Part shown: positions 33,634 to 42,782 of the stretch, in pieces
Layout: each line of letters begins with the position of its first letter
Numbering within the stretch: the stretch's first letter is position 1
Notes under the pieces: model-generated
Told to the model about the DNA's origin: nothing
Seen by the model: only the letters and a program-made list of their open reading frames with translations
Database searches by the model: none
Program-made: the position numbers and the translations under genes
Assembly (NCBI GenBank): GCA_030432595.1
Contig: JAUIGU010000011.1
Span: forward strand, 37,955-101,954
DNA: 64,000 bases
Source: Phycisphaerae bacterium
Lineage (GTDB): Bacteria > Planctomycetota > Phycisphaerae > Phycisphaerales > Phycisphaeraceae
Direction: 5' to 3'

Positions 33634-34170
33634 TCAATCCACCCCCAGCGCCTCGTGCCCGTGTTCTTCGACCTCATGCAGAGCGCGGATCGCGGCCTCG
33701 GCCGCGGCGCGGTCGCCGGACTTCACCGCCGCTTCGACGGCGTCCAGCGCGGGGCCGACCTTGTCCATGTGCTCGTGGTACGTCGCCAGCAGCACGGCCT
33801 GCTCGGCCTCGGGGGCGTCCTCGACCTCGTGCGGCGTCCACTCCTTCGCCGCCAACGCCAGCGCGCGGAGCATCGCGGTGTGCTCCAGCATCTCCGCCGG
33901 CTCGGCCGAGTCCGCGTTGCGCCGCAGGAACTTGTAGTGGTCATCGACCGCTTCCATCAGGTCGTGCAGCGACTCGTACGCCGGCACCTCGGGCAGCGCG
34001 GCCGTCGCGTCGTCCGCATCCGCCTCGGTGGTGGCCGGGGTTTCTGCGGGGGCCACCGCTCCGGGCGCGGTCGGCGCGGGGGTGGCGGGTTCCTCACTCG
34101 CCTTTTCACAGGCGCTGAACATCAGAACGGCGGTCAGGGGCAGCAGCAGGGCGGTCAGGCGCGACATCAT
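33634..34170 (-). CDS. cytochrome b562-like lipoprotein
   Basis: 178 residues. Lipoprotein signal SRLTALLLPLTAVLMFSAC with lipobox cysteine at about 21, an A/P/E-rich linker (about 25-60), then a four-helix-bundle domain resembling cytochrome b562: YESLHDLMEAVDDHYKFLRR carries a methionine at the position of the axial Met7, and LHEVEEHGHEALG near the end supplies a candidate axial histidine. If both bind, it is a heme protein anchored to the outer or inner membrane; a heme-free b562 relative is the alternative. GGAG lies eight bases before the ATG at 34170. Neighbour of the PepSY-like gene. Confidence 0.65.
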   Translation of the reverse strand: MMSRLTALLLPLTAVLMFSACEKASEEPATPAPTAPGAVAPAETPATTEADADDATAALPEVPAYESLHDLMEAVDDHYKFLRRNADSAEPAEMLEHTAMLRALALAAKEWTPHEVEDAPEAEQAVLLATYHEHMDKVGPALDAVEAAVKSGDRAAAEAAIRALHEVEEHGHEALGVD

Positions 34171-34312
34171 CGGGTCGTCTCCAGAACGTAAGTCGAATCG
34201 GGGCACAGGCTTGCCATGCTAACGCCCGGGCCGCGGCGTTTGATGCCTTGTGAACCCGGCCGATTCTGGTACGCTTCGAGGTGCTTTTCAACCTTTACGA
34301 GGACCGCCAGGG

Positions 34313-37300
34313 ATGGCCGATCAGGACCGTTCAACGACCGGGGCCGCAGGCGATCAGCCTGCCGATAAGCCCTTTGTCCACCTGCACTTGCACAGCCAGT
34401 ACTCGCTGCTGGACGGCGGGAACCGGCTCGACCGGCTCGTCACCAAAGTCAAGGACTTGGGCATGGACGCGGTCGCCGTCACCGACCACGGCAACCTGCA
34501 CGGGGCGGTCGAGTTCTACACCCGCGCCAAGGACGCCGGCATCAAGCCCGTGCTCGGCATCGAGGCCTACGTCGCCCCCGACGTCAACGGCAAGCAAAGC
34601 GACCGCACCAACCGCGAGTACACCGGCGTGTCCGACGGCGGGTTCCACCTCGTCCTGCTCGCCGAGAACAACACGGGCTGGGCCAATCTTCTGAAGCTCA
34701 GTTCCGATGCGTTCCTCAACGGCTTCTACTTCAAGCCACGCATGGACAAGGGCACGCTGCGGCAGTGGGCCGACGGGCTCATCGCCATCAACGGACACCT
34801 CGGCAGTTCCATCGCGTACCACCTCGTCAAGTTCCACCAGACCAAGGACCCGACGCACTGGAAGCACGCCGTCGCCGAGGCCAAGTGGCACCGCGAAGTG
34901 TTCCCCGACGACGAACACGGCAACCCGCGCTTCTACTTGGAACTGCAACACCACGAAGAACAACTCCAGCGCGACATCAACCCGCTGACGACCAAACTCG
35001 CGGAAGAGCTCGGCATCCCGCTGGTCTGCGACAACGACGCCCACTTCCTCACCGGCGACGACTGGGACGCCCACGACACGCTTTGCTGCATATCGATGGG
35101 CAAGGTCAAGAGCGACAGCAACCGCCTGCTCTACCCGCGCGACCTTTACGTGAAGTCGCCCGAAGAGATGTGGAACCACTTCGGGGCCACCCACCCCGAA
35201 GCGCTGCTCAACACGAAACTCATCGCGGACCGCTGCAACGTCGAGCTGGACTTCAGCGCGAACCACGCGCCGGTCGTCCGCATCGACACCGACCTGCCCG
35301 GCCTGCCCGCCGATTCGGACGCCGCGATCGAGATCGTCAAGGGCTTCAAGTGCGAGCACGCCATCGGCAGCACCGCCTGGTACAAGGCGTTCTGCGCGGC
35401 GATCCGCGTCGAGCCGTTCAACAGCGAGACGGATGACGACTCGGAAGAAGACCTGAAGCAGCAATGCGACGGGGCGCTGCGCCTGCTCACCGAGGCCGGC
35501 ATGATCTGGCGCTACGGTATCGACGGCATCGACGACGCCAAACGCGCCCGCCTCGAACGCGAGCTCCAGGTCCTCCGCGACAAGCTCATCAGCGCCTACT
35601 TCATGATCGTCTGGGACTTCGTCAACGAAGCCCGCGCCCGCGACATCCCCGTGCTCGCCCGCGGCTCGGGCGTCGGCACCATGACCGGCTACGTGCTCGG
35701 CCTTTCGAACGCCTGCCCCGTCGAGTTCGGGCTGCTCTTCGAGCGCTTCACCGACCCCGACCGCACCGAGTACCCCGACATCGACATCGACATGTGCCAG
35801 GACGGCCGGGGCGACATCCTCCGCTACGTCCGCGAGAAGTACGGCCACGTCGCCCAGATCATCACCTTCGGCACCCTGAAAGCCCGCGCCGCCATCCGCG
35901 ACGTCGGGCGCGTCCTCGACGTCTCGCTCGGCGACGTCGACAAGGTCTGCAAACTGATTGGGGACGGCCTCAAGACCACCTTGGATTCCGCGTGGGAGCA
36001 GGAACCCGACCTCAAATCCCTCTGCGAAGCCCAGCCCCAGCTGCGCGGCATGTACGACACCGCGCGCCGGCTCGAAGGCTTCGCAAGACACGCCGGCGTC
36101 CACGCGGCCGGCGTCATCGTCGCGACCCAACCCCTCGACAACATCGTCCCGCTCTACAAACCCCCGGGCGGTTCGAGCTCGGGCAAGAAGTCCAAGAAAG
36201 ACGACGACGCCAAAAACGCGGACGAGATCATCGTCACCCAGTGGGACGGCCCGACCTGCGAAAAACTCGGCCTGCTCAAGATGGACTTCCTCGGTCTGCG
36301 CACCCTCTCCATCATCGAACGCGCCAAACTCCTCATCCGCAAGTCGCTGAGCACCGATACGATCCGCGACGCGGTCGCACAAAGTCCAAAGGCCAAAGTC
36401 CGAAGTCCAAAGTCAGAAACCCAGAACGGTGATGCCTCCACTTCGGACTTCGGACTTCGCACTTCGGACTTGTCACCCCAAACCCCAAGCCCCAGCCCCC
36501 AGACCCGTGCCGAAGACCCTCTGGACCTGGATCGGCTGCAGCCCGACGACCCCCGCGTCTTCGACCTCTTCGCCCGCGGCGAGACGGCCGGCGTGTTCCA
36601 GTTCGAGTCCGGCGGGATGCGCAACCTGCTCATGGCGATGAAGCCCGACCGGCTCACCGACCTCATCGCCGCCAACGCGCTCTACCGCCCCGGGCCCATG
36701 GAGCTCATCCCCAACTACAACCACCGCAAGCACGGCCGCGAAACCGTGCCCCGGGTCCACGACATCGTCGACCGGCTTACCGAAGAGACCTACGGCATCA
36801 TGGTCTACCAGGAGCAGGTCATGCTCGTGCTCAACGAGCTCGGCGGCATCCCGCTCCGCGAGGCCTACACCGTCATCAAGGCCATCTCTAAAAAGAAAAT
36901 TAAGACCATCGACGCCGCCCGCGTCGATTTCGTCAAAGGCGCCGAGTCGCGCGGCGTCTCCAAACAACAAGCCACCGAACTCTTTGAGCTGATCCTCAAG
37001 TTCGCCGGCTACGGCTTCAACAAGTCGCACTCCACCGGCTACGCCATCGTTGCCTACCAGACCGCCTACCTCAAGACCTTCTTCCCGCTGCACTACATGG
37101 CGGCGGTGCTCACCTACGAATCGGGCAGCACCGACAAGGTCGTCGAGTACATCGACGAGTGCAAACAGGTCTTGCTGCCCAACGGCAACCGCGGCGTCGA
37201 GGTCCGCCCGCCGGACATCAATCTCTCCGATGTCGCCTTCACCGTGGTCTACAGCGACGGCGAGCCCCGCAAGCCCCACACCGGGCACATCCGATTCGGC

Positions 37301-38488
37301 CTCAGTGCGGTCAAGGGCGTCGGCGAAAAGGCGATCCGCGCCGTCATCCGCGAACGCGAAGAACACGGCCCGTTCAAAGGCCTCTACGACTTCTGCGAAC
37401 GCGTTGACCTCCGCAGCGTCAACCGCGCGACCATCGAAGCCCTCATCAAGTGCGGGGCCTTCGACGCCCTCTACGGCATCGAGCAGCGGGCGGGTCTGTG
37501 CGACGCGCTCGACGCCGCCACCAAGGCCGGCCAGCGAACCGCCGCCGACCGCGCCGCCGGTCAACTCGGCATGTTCGGCATGGGCCTCCAAGCCGAGTCT
37601 GAGGAGCGCAGCGACGAAGGCTCGGATAGCCCTTCCGAACCCCAACTCCCCAGCGTTGATCCCTGGTCAAAAAAGCAAACCCTCGACTTCGAGAAGGAAG
37701 TCATGGGCCTCTACGTGAGCAGCCACCCGCTCGAAGACCACGCCGCCACGCTCGAGCGCTTCAGCACCTGCACCATCGCCGACGTGCGCGGCCTGCCCGC
37801 CGACCAGCCCATCACGCTCGGCGGCATGCTCTCCCGCGTCCGGCCCACCTTCGTCAAGAACGGCCGTAGCGCCGGCAGCAAGATGGCCATGATCACTTTG
37901 GAGGACACTTCCGGGTCGAAGCTCGATGGCGTCTGCTTCGCCGACACCTACGCGACCTGCTTCAACGAGCTCGAACTCGACCGCGTCGTGTTCCTGGTCG
38001 GCAAGGTCGACCGCCGGCGCGAAGAGCCCAGCATCGTCGTCGACCAGGTCATCCCCGTCGAGCAGGCCGCCACCAAACTCACCCGCAGCGTCAAGGTCGT
38101 CGTCCGCGACGACGAAACCACCAAAGAACTCAACGGCGCGAGCACCGAACAGTTCGGCCGGCTGCGCGAAGTCTTGCGCCAGAGCGCGATGCGTGCGAAT
38201 CCTTCCGGGGGCGGCAGCGCCGCCGACGTCGTCCTCGAGCTGCACCAGGACGGCACCGTCGTCGAGCTGCGCGTCCCGAACCTGCGCGTCGCGGTGGATG
38301 AGCACCTGCTCGCCCACATCCGCACCGTCATGAACGCCCTGCCCGGCCGCGCCGCCGACTGCGAACTGCTCGGCCCCGCCAAGGTCTCCCGCCGCGCCGC
38401 CGTCCAGCAGTACGGCGAAGTCCGAACCGAAGGCGACCTCGCCTTCGCCATGCACGACGACGGCGGGGAAAGCATCGATCGGTATTGA
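34313..38488 (+). CDS. dnaE: DNA polymerase III subunit alpha
   Basis: 1391 residues, ~200 longer than E. coli DnaE. PHP domain at the N-terminus (HLHLHSQYSLLDG, AVTDHGNLHG); polymerase active site PDIDIDMCQDGR (two catalytic Asp) and the third Asp in LGLLKMDFLGLRTL; NALYRPGPMELIP; HhH and OB domains near the C-terminus. Replicates the chromosome. A stretch of ~44 residues (DNA 36379-36510) rich in S, P, T, K is inserted between the third catalytic Asp and the PLDLDRLQPDDPRVF segment and consists of intergenic-type repeats. A second low-complexity stretch (about 37598-37650) contains SEERSDEGSDS. The ATG at 34313 is inferred from the conserved start of the PHP domain. Confidence 0.96.
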   Translation: MADQDRSTTGAAGDQPADKPFVHLHLHSQYSLLDGGNRLDRLVTKVKDLGMDAVAVTDHGNLHGAVEFYTRAKDAGIKPVLGIEAYVAPDVNGKQSDRTNREYTGVSDGGFHLVLLAENNTGWANLLKLSSDAFLNGFYFKPRMDKGTLRQWADGLIAINGHLGSSIAYHLVKFHQTKDPTHWKHAVAEAKWHREVFPDDEHGNPRFYLELQHHEEQLQRDINPLTTKLAEELGIPLVCDNDAHFLTGDDWDAHDTLCCISMGKVKSDSNRLLYPRDLYVKSPEEMWNHFGATHPEALLNTKLIADRCNVELDFSANHAPVVRIDTDLPGLPADSDAAIEIVKGFKCEHAIGSTAWYKAFCAAIRVEPFNSETDDDSEEDLKQQCDGALRLLTEAGMIWRYGIDGIDDAKRARLERELQVLRDKLISAYFMIVWDFVNEARARDIPVLARGSGVGTMTGYVLGLSNACPVEFGLLFERFTDPDRTEYPDIDIDMCQDGRGDILRYVREKYGHVAQIITFGTLKARAAIRDVGRVLDVSLGDVDKVCKLIGDGLKTTLDSAWEQEPDLKSLCEAQPQLRGMYDTARRLEGFARHAGVHAAGVIVATQPLDNIVPLYKPPGGSSSGKKSKKDDDAKNADEIIVTQWDGPTCEKLGLLKMDFLGLRTLSIIERAKLLIRKSLSTDTIRDAVAQSPKAKVRSPKSETQNGDASTSDFGLRTSDLSPQTPSPSPQTRAEDPLDLDRLQPDDPRVFDLFARGETAGVFQFESGGMRNLLMAMKPDRLTDLIAANALYRPGPMELIPNYNHRKHGRETVPRVHDIVDRLTEETYGIMVYQEQVMLVLNELGGIPLREAYTVIKAISKKKIKTIDAARVDFVKGAESRGVSKQQATELFELILKFAGYGFNKSHSTGYAIVAYQTAYLKTFFPLHYMAAVLTYESGSTDKVVEYIDECKQVLLPNGNRGVEVRPPDINLSDVAFTVVYSDGEPRKPHTGHIRFGLSAVKGVGEKAIRAVIREREEHGPFKGLYDFCERVDLRSVNRATIEALIKCGAFDALYGIEQRAGLCDALDAATKAGQRTAADRAAGQLGMFGMGLQAESEERSDEGSDSPSEPQLPSVDPWSKKQTLDFEKEVMGLYVSSHPLEDHAATLERFSTCTIADVRGLPADQPITLGGMLSRVRPTFVKNGRSAGSKMAMITLEDTSGSKLDGVCFADTYATCFNELELDRVVFLVGKVDRRREEPSIVVDQVIPVEQAATKLTRSVKVVVRDDETTKELNGASTEQFGRLREVLRQSAMRANPSGGGSAADVVLELHQDGTVVELRVPNLRVAVDEHLLAHIRTVMNALPGRAADCELLGPAKVSRRAAVQQYGEVRTEGDLAFAMHDDGGESIDRY
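36379..36510. repeat. composite repeat inserted in frame in dnaE
   Basis: First part: tandem AAAGTCC units (from 36380; AAAGTCCGAAGTCCAAAGTC at 36395-36414), answered by the inverted units ACTTCGGACTTCGG..ACTTCGGACTT at 36440-36471. Second part: a copy of the C-rich arm of the intergenic G-rich family at 36476-36506. The total length is a multiple of three, so the reading frame survives. Confidence 0.85.
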
Positions 38489-38504
38489 TGCTCCTTCTCG
38501 CTTA

Positions 38505-38566
38505 ACGAGCCGCGACCGTCAGGGAGCGGACAGCCCAGAATCCGCTCCCTCACGGTCGCGGCTCGT
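38505..38566. repeat. long cruciform repeat, 26-bp arms
   Basis: Left arm starts ACGAGCCGCGACCGTCAGG at 38505 and runs to 38530; right arm 38541-38566 is its reverse complement with one mismatch; 10-nt loop between. It fills the gap between dnaE and the DinB-like gene. An unpaired copy of the arm is at 29137. Confidence 0.92.
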
Positions 38567-38578
38567 CAGACAACTGCG

Positions 38579-39145
38579 ATGACCAAGTACGAACACTCCG
38601 CCGTGCTCCCCCCGATCTCCGCCGCCCGCGCTGTGTTTGCCCGGCAGAGGCAGTTCGCCGAGCACTGCGTGAACCAGCTCGATGATGCGCAGTTCTTCGC
38701 GGAGTTGTACCCGGGGCTCAACCCCGTCGGCGTGGTGATGCAGCATATGGCCGGCAACATGCTCAGCCGGTGGACCGACTTCCTGACCGCCGACGGCGAG
38801 AAGCCGTGGCGAACACGCGAAGAAGAATTCGCCAAGCCGACGGATGAAAGCGACCCGGCCGAGACCCGGCAACGAATCATGGAACATTGGGAAAAGGGCT
38901 GGGCCATGCTGTTCGCCGCGCTCGACGACGCGGAACACGCCGACCCCGACGTGACCGTGACCATCCGCGGTGTGCCGCACTCGGTCCCCATGGCCATCGC
39001 CCGGCAGCTCGACCACTACGCCTTCCACGTCGGGCAGATCGCCACCATCGCCCGCGGCCACGTCGGCACCGAGAACTGGAAGTGGTTCACCGTCCCGCCC
39101 GGCGGCACCGCGGCGTTCAACGCGTCGCTGGGGTACAAGCCGTGA
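38579..39145 (+). CDS. DinB-superfamily protein (DUF1572 type)
   Basis: 188 residues, four-helix bundle of the DinB/YfiT superfamily, DUF1572 branch: NPVGVVMQHMAGNMLSRWTDFL near residue 50-70, and HYAFHVGQIATIAR near 142-155. The histidines in QHMAGN and HYAFHVGQ are the expected metal ligands. Members are metal-dependent transferase-like proteins (e.g. bacillithiol or mycothiol transferases), but the DUF1572 branch has no assigned reaction. It starts 12 bp after the cruciform repeat. Confidence 0.85.
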   Translation: MTKYEHSAVLPPISAARAVFARQRQFAEHCVNQLDDAQFFAELYPGLNPVGVVMQHMAGNMLSRWTDFLTADGEKPWRTREEEFAKPTDESDPAETRQRIMEHWEKGWAMLFAALDDAEHADPDVTVTIRGVPHSVPMAIARQLDHYAFHVGQIATIARGHVGTENWKWFTVPPGGTAAFNASLGYKP

Positions 39146-39166
39146 GGGCTCGTCCGATCCATGCGT

Positions 39167-39361
39167 TCACGGCACCGGCCGCTTGAACACATACACGATC
39201 CAGCGGGTCTGCCCGTCGGCGCTGTTGGTGTCCACGACGCTGACGAGTTCCCAGCCGTCCCGGCCGAAGTCATTGAGCGCGTTTGTGGCCTGACCTTCAT
39301 CGACGTTCCCGCCGAAGAAGCCGGTCGCCTTCTGTTTGTAGATGTTGTATTCCCAACGCAT
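39167..39361 (-). CDS. DUF4177-like small protein
   Basis: 64 residues starting MRWEYNIYKQKA, then a short glycine-containing insert, then LNDFGRDGWELVSVVDTN and IVYVFKRP. The pattern [KR]WEY..........LN..G..GWELV.......YVFKRP is that of the DUF4177 family, small alpha/beta proteins without known function. GGAGG-like sequence precedes the start on the minus strand. Convergent with the DinB-like gene. Confidence 0.8.
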   Translation of the reverse strand: MRWEYNIYKQKATGFFGGNVDEGQATNALNDFGRDGWELVSVVDTNSADGQTRWIVYVFKRPVP

Positions 39362-39439
39362 GCCGAGCCTCCTTTCGCGGAAGCATCCTGGCCGGAACCG
39401 GCAACGCACGCGCGAAAAACATCACACGACCGTTCCCAT

Positions 39440-39649
39440 TTACGCGTCGCGCTGCTCGACCACGCGTTTGCGGTCGTCGTCGTAGACGTAGACCTTGCCG
39501 GATTCGGGCTCCATCTTCTCGCACTTCTTGTGGCTTCCGTCGCAGAAGGGCAGGTCGCGGGAGAGGCCGCAGCCGCAGACCCAGACGGACTTGTCCTGGG
39601 GCGGGATTTCGATGGGGCCGGTGGCGTCGAGACGGACGAGGCGGGGCAT
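39440..39649 (-). CDS. CDGSH iron-sulfur domain protein
   Basis: 69 residues. Contains VCGCGLSRDLPFCDGSHKK, the C-x-C-x-x-S-x-x-x-P-x-C-D-G-x-H pattern that binds a [2Fe-2S] cluster with three Cys and one His. Small CDGSH proteins act in redox sensing or Fe-S transfer. The start at 39649 (MPRLVRLDATGPIEI) gives the usual length. Confidence 0.92.
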   Translation of the reverse strand: MPRLVRLDATGPIEIPPQDKSVWVCGCGLSRDLPFCDGSHKKCEKMEPESGKVYVYDDDRKRVVEQRDA

Positions 39650-39874
39650 GGGGGGCAGATCCTGGGGAGAGGATGAAACGCGGCACGGATTGCAACGGAA
39701 CCAACCCGACATGGTATCGCGTCGCCGCGGGGTTTGGGGTTGGATTTCGGACGCGTCGGTACGTTGATGCGGGGTGACGGACGGGGAGGCGCGTCAAGGC
39801 CGGGTCCGGCGTCGGGCCGGTTTTGTGCGGGACGTGCGACGCTATAGTGGTGGCTCGATTGTGGCCGCGCGTCG

Positions 39875-40963
39875 GTGCGGCGTGAGTACCAGCCGGACGG
39901 AATCAGGTTGAGGCGGAGCCGCAAACCCATCGTGATCGCGTCGCGCCGCAGTGCGTTGGCGCGCGTGCAGGCCGAAGCCGTCGGCCGCGCGCTGGGGCAA
40001 CGGCACGGCGTCGAGGTGCGCTACCACTGGGTGCAGAGCGAGGGCGACCGCGTCACCGATCGCCCGCTCGCGTCGCTGGGCGGCAAGGGGTTGTTTACGC
40101 GGGCGCTCGACCGGGCGTTGCTGAACAACGAAGCGGACATCGCGGTGCACTCGCTGAAGGACGTGCCCACGTCGTTGCCCGCGGGTTTGCGTCTGGCGGC
40201 GACCCCGAAGCGCGGCCCGGTCGAAGACGTGCTGATCACCGCGGGCCGGCAGGACGAAGTCGCGGCGTTGCCCAACGGCGCGGTGCTGGGCACGAGCAGC
40301 GCCCGCCGCGCCGCGCAGCTGCGTCGATTGAACCCGTCTCTGCGCATCGCGCTGTTGCGTGGCAACCTGGACACGCGTCTGGCCGCGGTGCTCGACGCGA
40401 CCCCCACCCACCACGCGACGCTGCTCGCCGCCGCGGGTCTGCAACGGCTCAAAGGCCGTGAGCCCGTCGGCGTCGCGATCCCCGTTGAGCAGGTGCTGCC
40501 CGCCGTCGCCCAGGGGGCGTTGGCCCTGGTCTGCCGCGGCGACGACCACGTCACGCTCACCCGCTGCCTGCCGCTGAACTGCCCCGCGACCAACACCGCC
40601 GCCACCGCCGAGCGGCAGCTCGCGCAGGCGCTCGGCTGCGACTGCCACTCGCCGATCGCCGCGCTCGTCGAGCCCGTCGATCCCGCGCTGACCAAGGCCG
40701 AACGCAACGCCGATTCGCACTACTTCCGCCTGCGGGCCCGGGTCGTGTCGATCGACGGGAAACGGTGCGCCGAGTTCGACGAGCAGTGCAAGACCCGTGA
40801 ACTCCGCCGGCTGATCGGCAGGGCCGCCGAGGCGTTGAAAAGCCACGGCGCCGACGCCATCCTCGCCGACGCCCGCCAGGCCGAACTGTTCGACGCCGAG
40901 CCCTTGAGCGCGTCATCCGGGACGAAAGCCCCGACGGTGCGCCGCGTGTCCTATGCAGAGTGA
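39875..40963 (+). CDS. hemC: hydroxymethylbilane synthase
   Basis: Porphobilinogen deaminase: condenses four porphobilinogens to hydroxymethylbilane in heme and corrin synthesis. Core motifs: IASRRSALARVQAEAV, SLGGKGLFTRALDRALL, DIAVHSLKDVPT, GTSSARRAAQLRRL, LRGNLDTRL. The dipyrromethane cofactor cysteine lies in LGCDCHSPIA near residue 250. No ATG fits the N-terminus; GTG at 39875 and TTG at 39908 are both possible, the second closer to the conserved start. About 360 residues, somewhat longer than the usual ~310, mostly at the C-terminus. Confidence 0.93.
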   Translation: MRREYQPDGIRLRRSRKPIVIASRRSALARVQAEAVGRALGQRHGVEVRYHWVQSEGDRVTDRPLASLGGKGLFTRALDRALLNNEADIAVHSLKDVPTSLPAGLRLAATPKRGPVEDVLITAGRQDEVAALPNGAVLGTSSARRAAQLRRLNPSLRIALLRGNLDTRLAAVLDATPTHHATLLAAAGLQRLKGREPVGVAIPVEQVLPAVAQGALALVCRGDDHVTLTRCLPLNCPATNTAATAERQLAQALGCDCHSPIAALVEPVDPALTKAERNADSHYFRLRARVVSIDGKRCAEFDEQCKTRELRRLIGRAAEALKSHGADAILADARQAELFDAEPLSASSGTKAPTVRRVSYAE

Positions 40964-41010
40964 GTGGCATGCAACGGGAACTCGCCCGTTCGGCACATTG
41001 TCGCGGGTGC

Positions 41011-41090
41011 CACGGTCGCTTGCGACCGTGTGACTTGCTCATTGAACCTGCCACAACAATACCGGGACGGCACGGTCGCAAGCGACCGTG
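41011..41090. repeat. two CACGGTCGC..GCGACCGTG hairpins
   Basis: CACGGTCGC-TT-GCGACCGTG at 41011-41030 and CACGGTCGC-AA-GCGACCGTG at 41071-41090, flanked by GGTGC / GGCACC, in the 161-bp convergent gap between hemC and the BNR-4 gene. As a pair they can form two small stems or one long one. They could terminate transcription from both sides. Confidence 0.85.
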
Positions 41091-41124
41091 GCACCCACCC
41101 CGCGACGCGCCAACGTAATCAGGC

Positions 41125-42519
41125 TTACGACCAACACCCGACCCGTGCCACGACCTTCGTGTCCCACGGGCCGGTGTTGTGGTGGTAGCGCCCCCGCATC
41201 CACACCAGCGCGGTCCGCCCGTCGGGGTCGTCCCAGATCGGCACGATCGGCCGGAGGTTGTCCGCGTCGCTGTGACTCGTGATCGCGGTCCAGCTCCACG
41301 TCTTTCCCCCGTCGCTCGTCACGCCCGTGAACAATTCGCGGTGCCGCTTCCCGTCCGCGTTGCTGATCAAGGGTTCGCCTGACACGGGGTGGGCGTCGGT
41401 TGAGACGTACACCCGGTTCGTGTCCTGCGGGTCCAGCGTGATCAGCCCGGTGTAGTCGTCTTCGAACGGGTAAAGCCGCGTGCCGGCGAAACAAATCTCG
41501 TGCTCGACCCACTGCTTCCCGTCCCACCGTGCGTAGTGGAAGCGGTGATCGAAGCCGCCGTTGCCCGGTTCCAACCCCTTGCCGTCGCGCTGTACGCTGA
41601 ACGTACACACGGGCCGTCCGTCCTTGTCCAGATGCAGGTCGTTGACCCACGCGACGTGGTCCGCGTCGCCCTTGTACACGCAGGTCATGTCCCAGATGTC
41701 CCCGGACTTGTCGGTCGTCGTGCTCAGCGGGCCGTGCAGCGTGCCGTCGGATTTGTAGATCTTCCCGCCTCGGATAAAGCCGGCATACACCGAGTTGTCG
41801 TAGTTCCGGGGGTGGTCCTCGGTGCCGATGAAAAAGAACGTGTCCTTGCCGTTCGAGCTGTACTTGAAGTACGGCGCGTACCCGGAATAGCCGTGGAGGA
41901 AGCCGCCGCCGTAGGTCCAGGTCTCGGCGTGATCATCGGAAACCAAATAATTCTGCTGGTGCCCGACGCAGCGCAGGAAGTTGTAGAGCTTGCCGCCCTC
42001 GTCGCTCGGTTGGAACGGGTTGGAGTAGGTGACGTTGTTGCCGCCGTAGGCCGTGGCATCGACGCCGGGCGTTTCGAGTTGCTGGATCGGCCCCCAGCTC
42101 AGCGCGTCGCCCGGCTCGCTCCGCCGCCAGTACACCACGCGCTCCTGTGCGTGCTTGGAATAAATCACCAGCATACGATCGTCCGGCAGCTTGTGGATCG
42201 ACGGCCCGTCGTGGTCGTCCTGCTCGAGGTGCTCGTGCAGCATGACGACGTCGGTGTCGCCGGTCTCGAGGTCGTGCACCGCCAGCTCGATGTGCCCCCA
42301 GTGCGGCAGGGGCTCGCCGTCGCGCAGCGATTTGTCGGTGGACCGCACCGACCCGACGATGAGCTTGCCGAAGTGGACCGCGACGCGCTCGTCCATGAAC
42401 CAGGACCACGCGCCGTTGTCGTTGAGCTCGACCATCTCGCCGAGCACGCCGTTGACGCCGGTTGCGCCGGGCAGGTCGTCGGAAGATCGGCCGGAAACGC
42501 CTTGGTTAATCGTTTGCAT
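41125..42519 (-). CDS. BNR-4 repeat protein (polysaccharide lyase-like beta-propeller)
   Basis: 464 residues, no signal peptide visible. Residues throughout match the BNR_4 beta-propeller family: GAWSWFMDERVAVHFGKLIVG, DDHDGPSIHKLPDDRMLVIYSKH, GKLYNFLRC, YLVSDDHAETWTYGG, VTSDGGKTWSWTAI. Family members include ulvan and other polysaccharide lyases (PL24/25-like) and putative glycoside-acting enzymes. The candidate His in HHDGPS-like position (DDHDGPSIH) and HHN near the C-terminus fit a sugar-active site, but a cytoplasmic location would be unusual. Upstream is a 666-bp repeat-rich gap. Confidence 0.7.
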   Translation of the reverse strand: MQTINQGVSGRSSDDLPGATGVNGVLGEMVELNDNGAWSWFMDERVAVHFGKLIVGSVRSTDKSLRDGEPLPHWGHIELAVHDLETGDTDVVMLHEHLEQDDHDGPSIHKLPDDRMLVIYSKHAQERVVYWRRSEPGDALSWGPIQQLETPGVDATAYGGNNVTYSNPFQPSDEGGKLYNFLRCVGHQQNYLVSDDHAETWTYGGGFLHGYSGYAPYFKYSSNGKDTFFFIGTEDHPRNYDNSVYAGFIRGGKIYKSDGTLHGPLSTTTDKSGDIWDMTCVYKGDADHVAWVNDLHLDKDGRPVCTFSVQRDGKGLEPGNGGFDHRFHYARWDGKQWVEHEICFAGTRLYPFEDDYTGLITLDPQDTNRVYVSTDAHPVSGEPLISNADGKRHRELFTGVTSDGGKTWSWTAITSHSDADNLRPIVPIWDDPDGRTALVWMRGRYHHNTGPWDTKVVARVGCWS

Positions 42520-42652
42520 AAGGCAAGCGTAGCAGATGAGGAAACGGGTCGGACACGCACAGCATGGTACCGCCGAGGCGGGCTCCGATTCTGGTCGCCG
42601 CGTGGCGTAGGACCGGCGATGTGCGGATCACTTGCGCTCAAACATCTTCCCT

Positions 42653-42701
42653 CAGCCGGGAGCCGGCGGCTCCCGGTCCGGAACCGGCCCGGTTCCGGCT
42701 A
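42653..42701. repeat. double-hairpin repeat CAGCCGGG...CCGGCTA
   Basis: Hairpin 1: CCGGGAGCC (42656-42664) / GGCTCCCGG (42668-42676). Hairpin 2: CCGGAACC (42678-42685) / GGTTCCGG (42691-42698). It begins CAGCC and ends GGCTA, as the repeats at 33531 and 48278 do. Confidence 0.75.
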
Positions 42702-42782
42702 TCCGTGCAAGCAGCACGGAAGATTGTGGGGACGACAACGCCCCTCGGATTCACATGTCAAAGAACGCCGTGTGCGCCTCTT

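Noticed and set aside
34331..36382. 683-codon frame antisense to dnaE
   Set aside because: Shadow frame; dnaE motifs are unambiguous on the plus strand.
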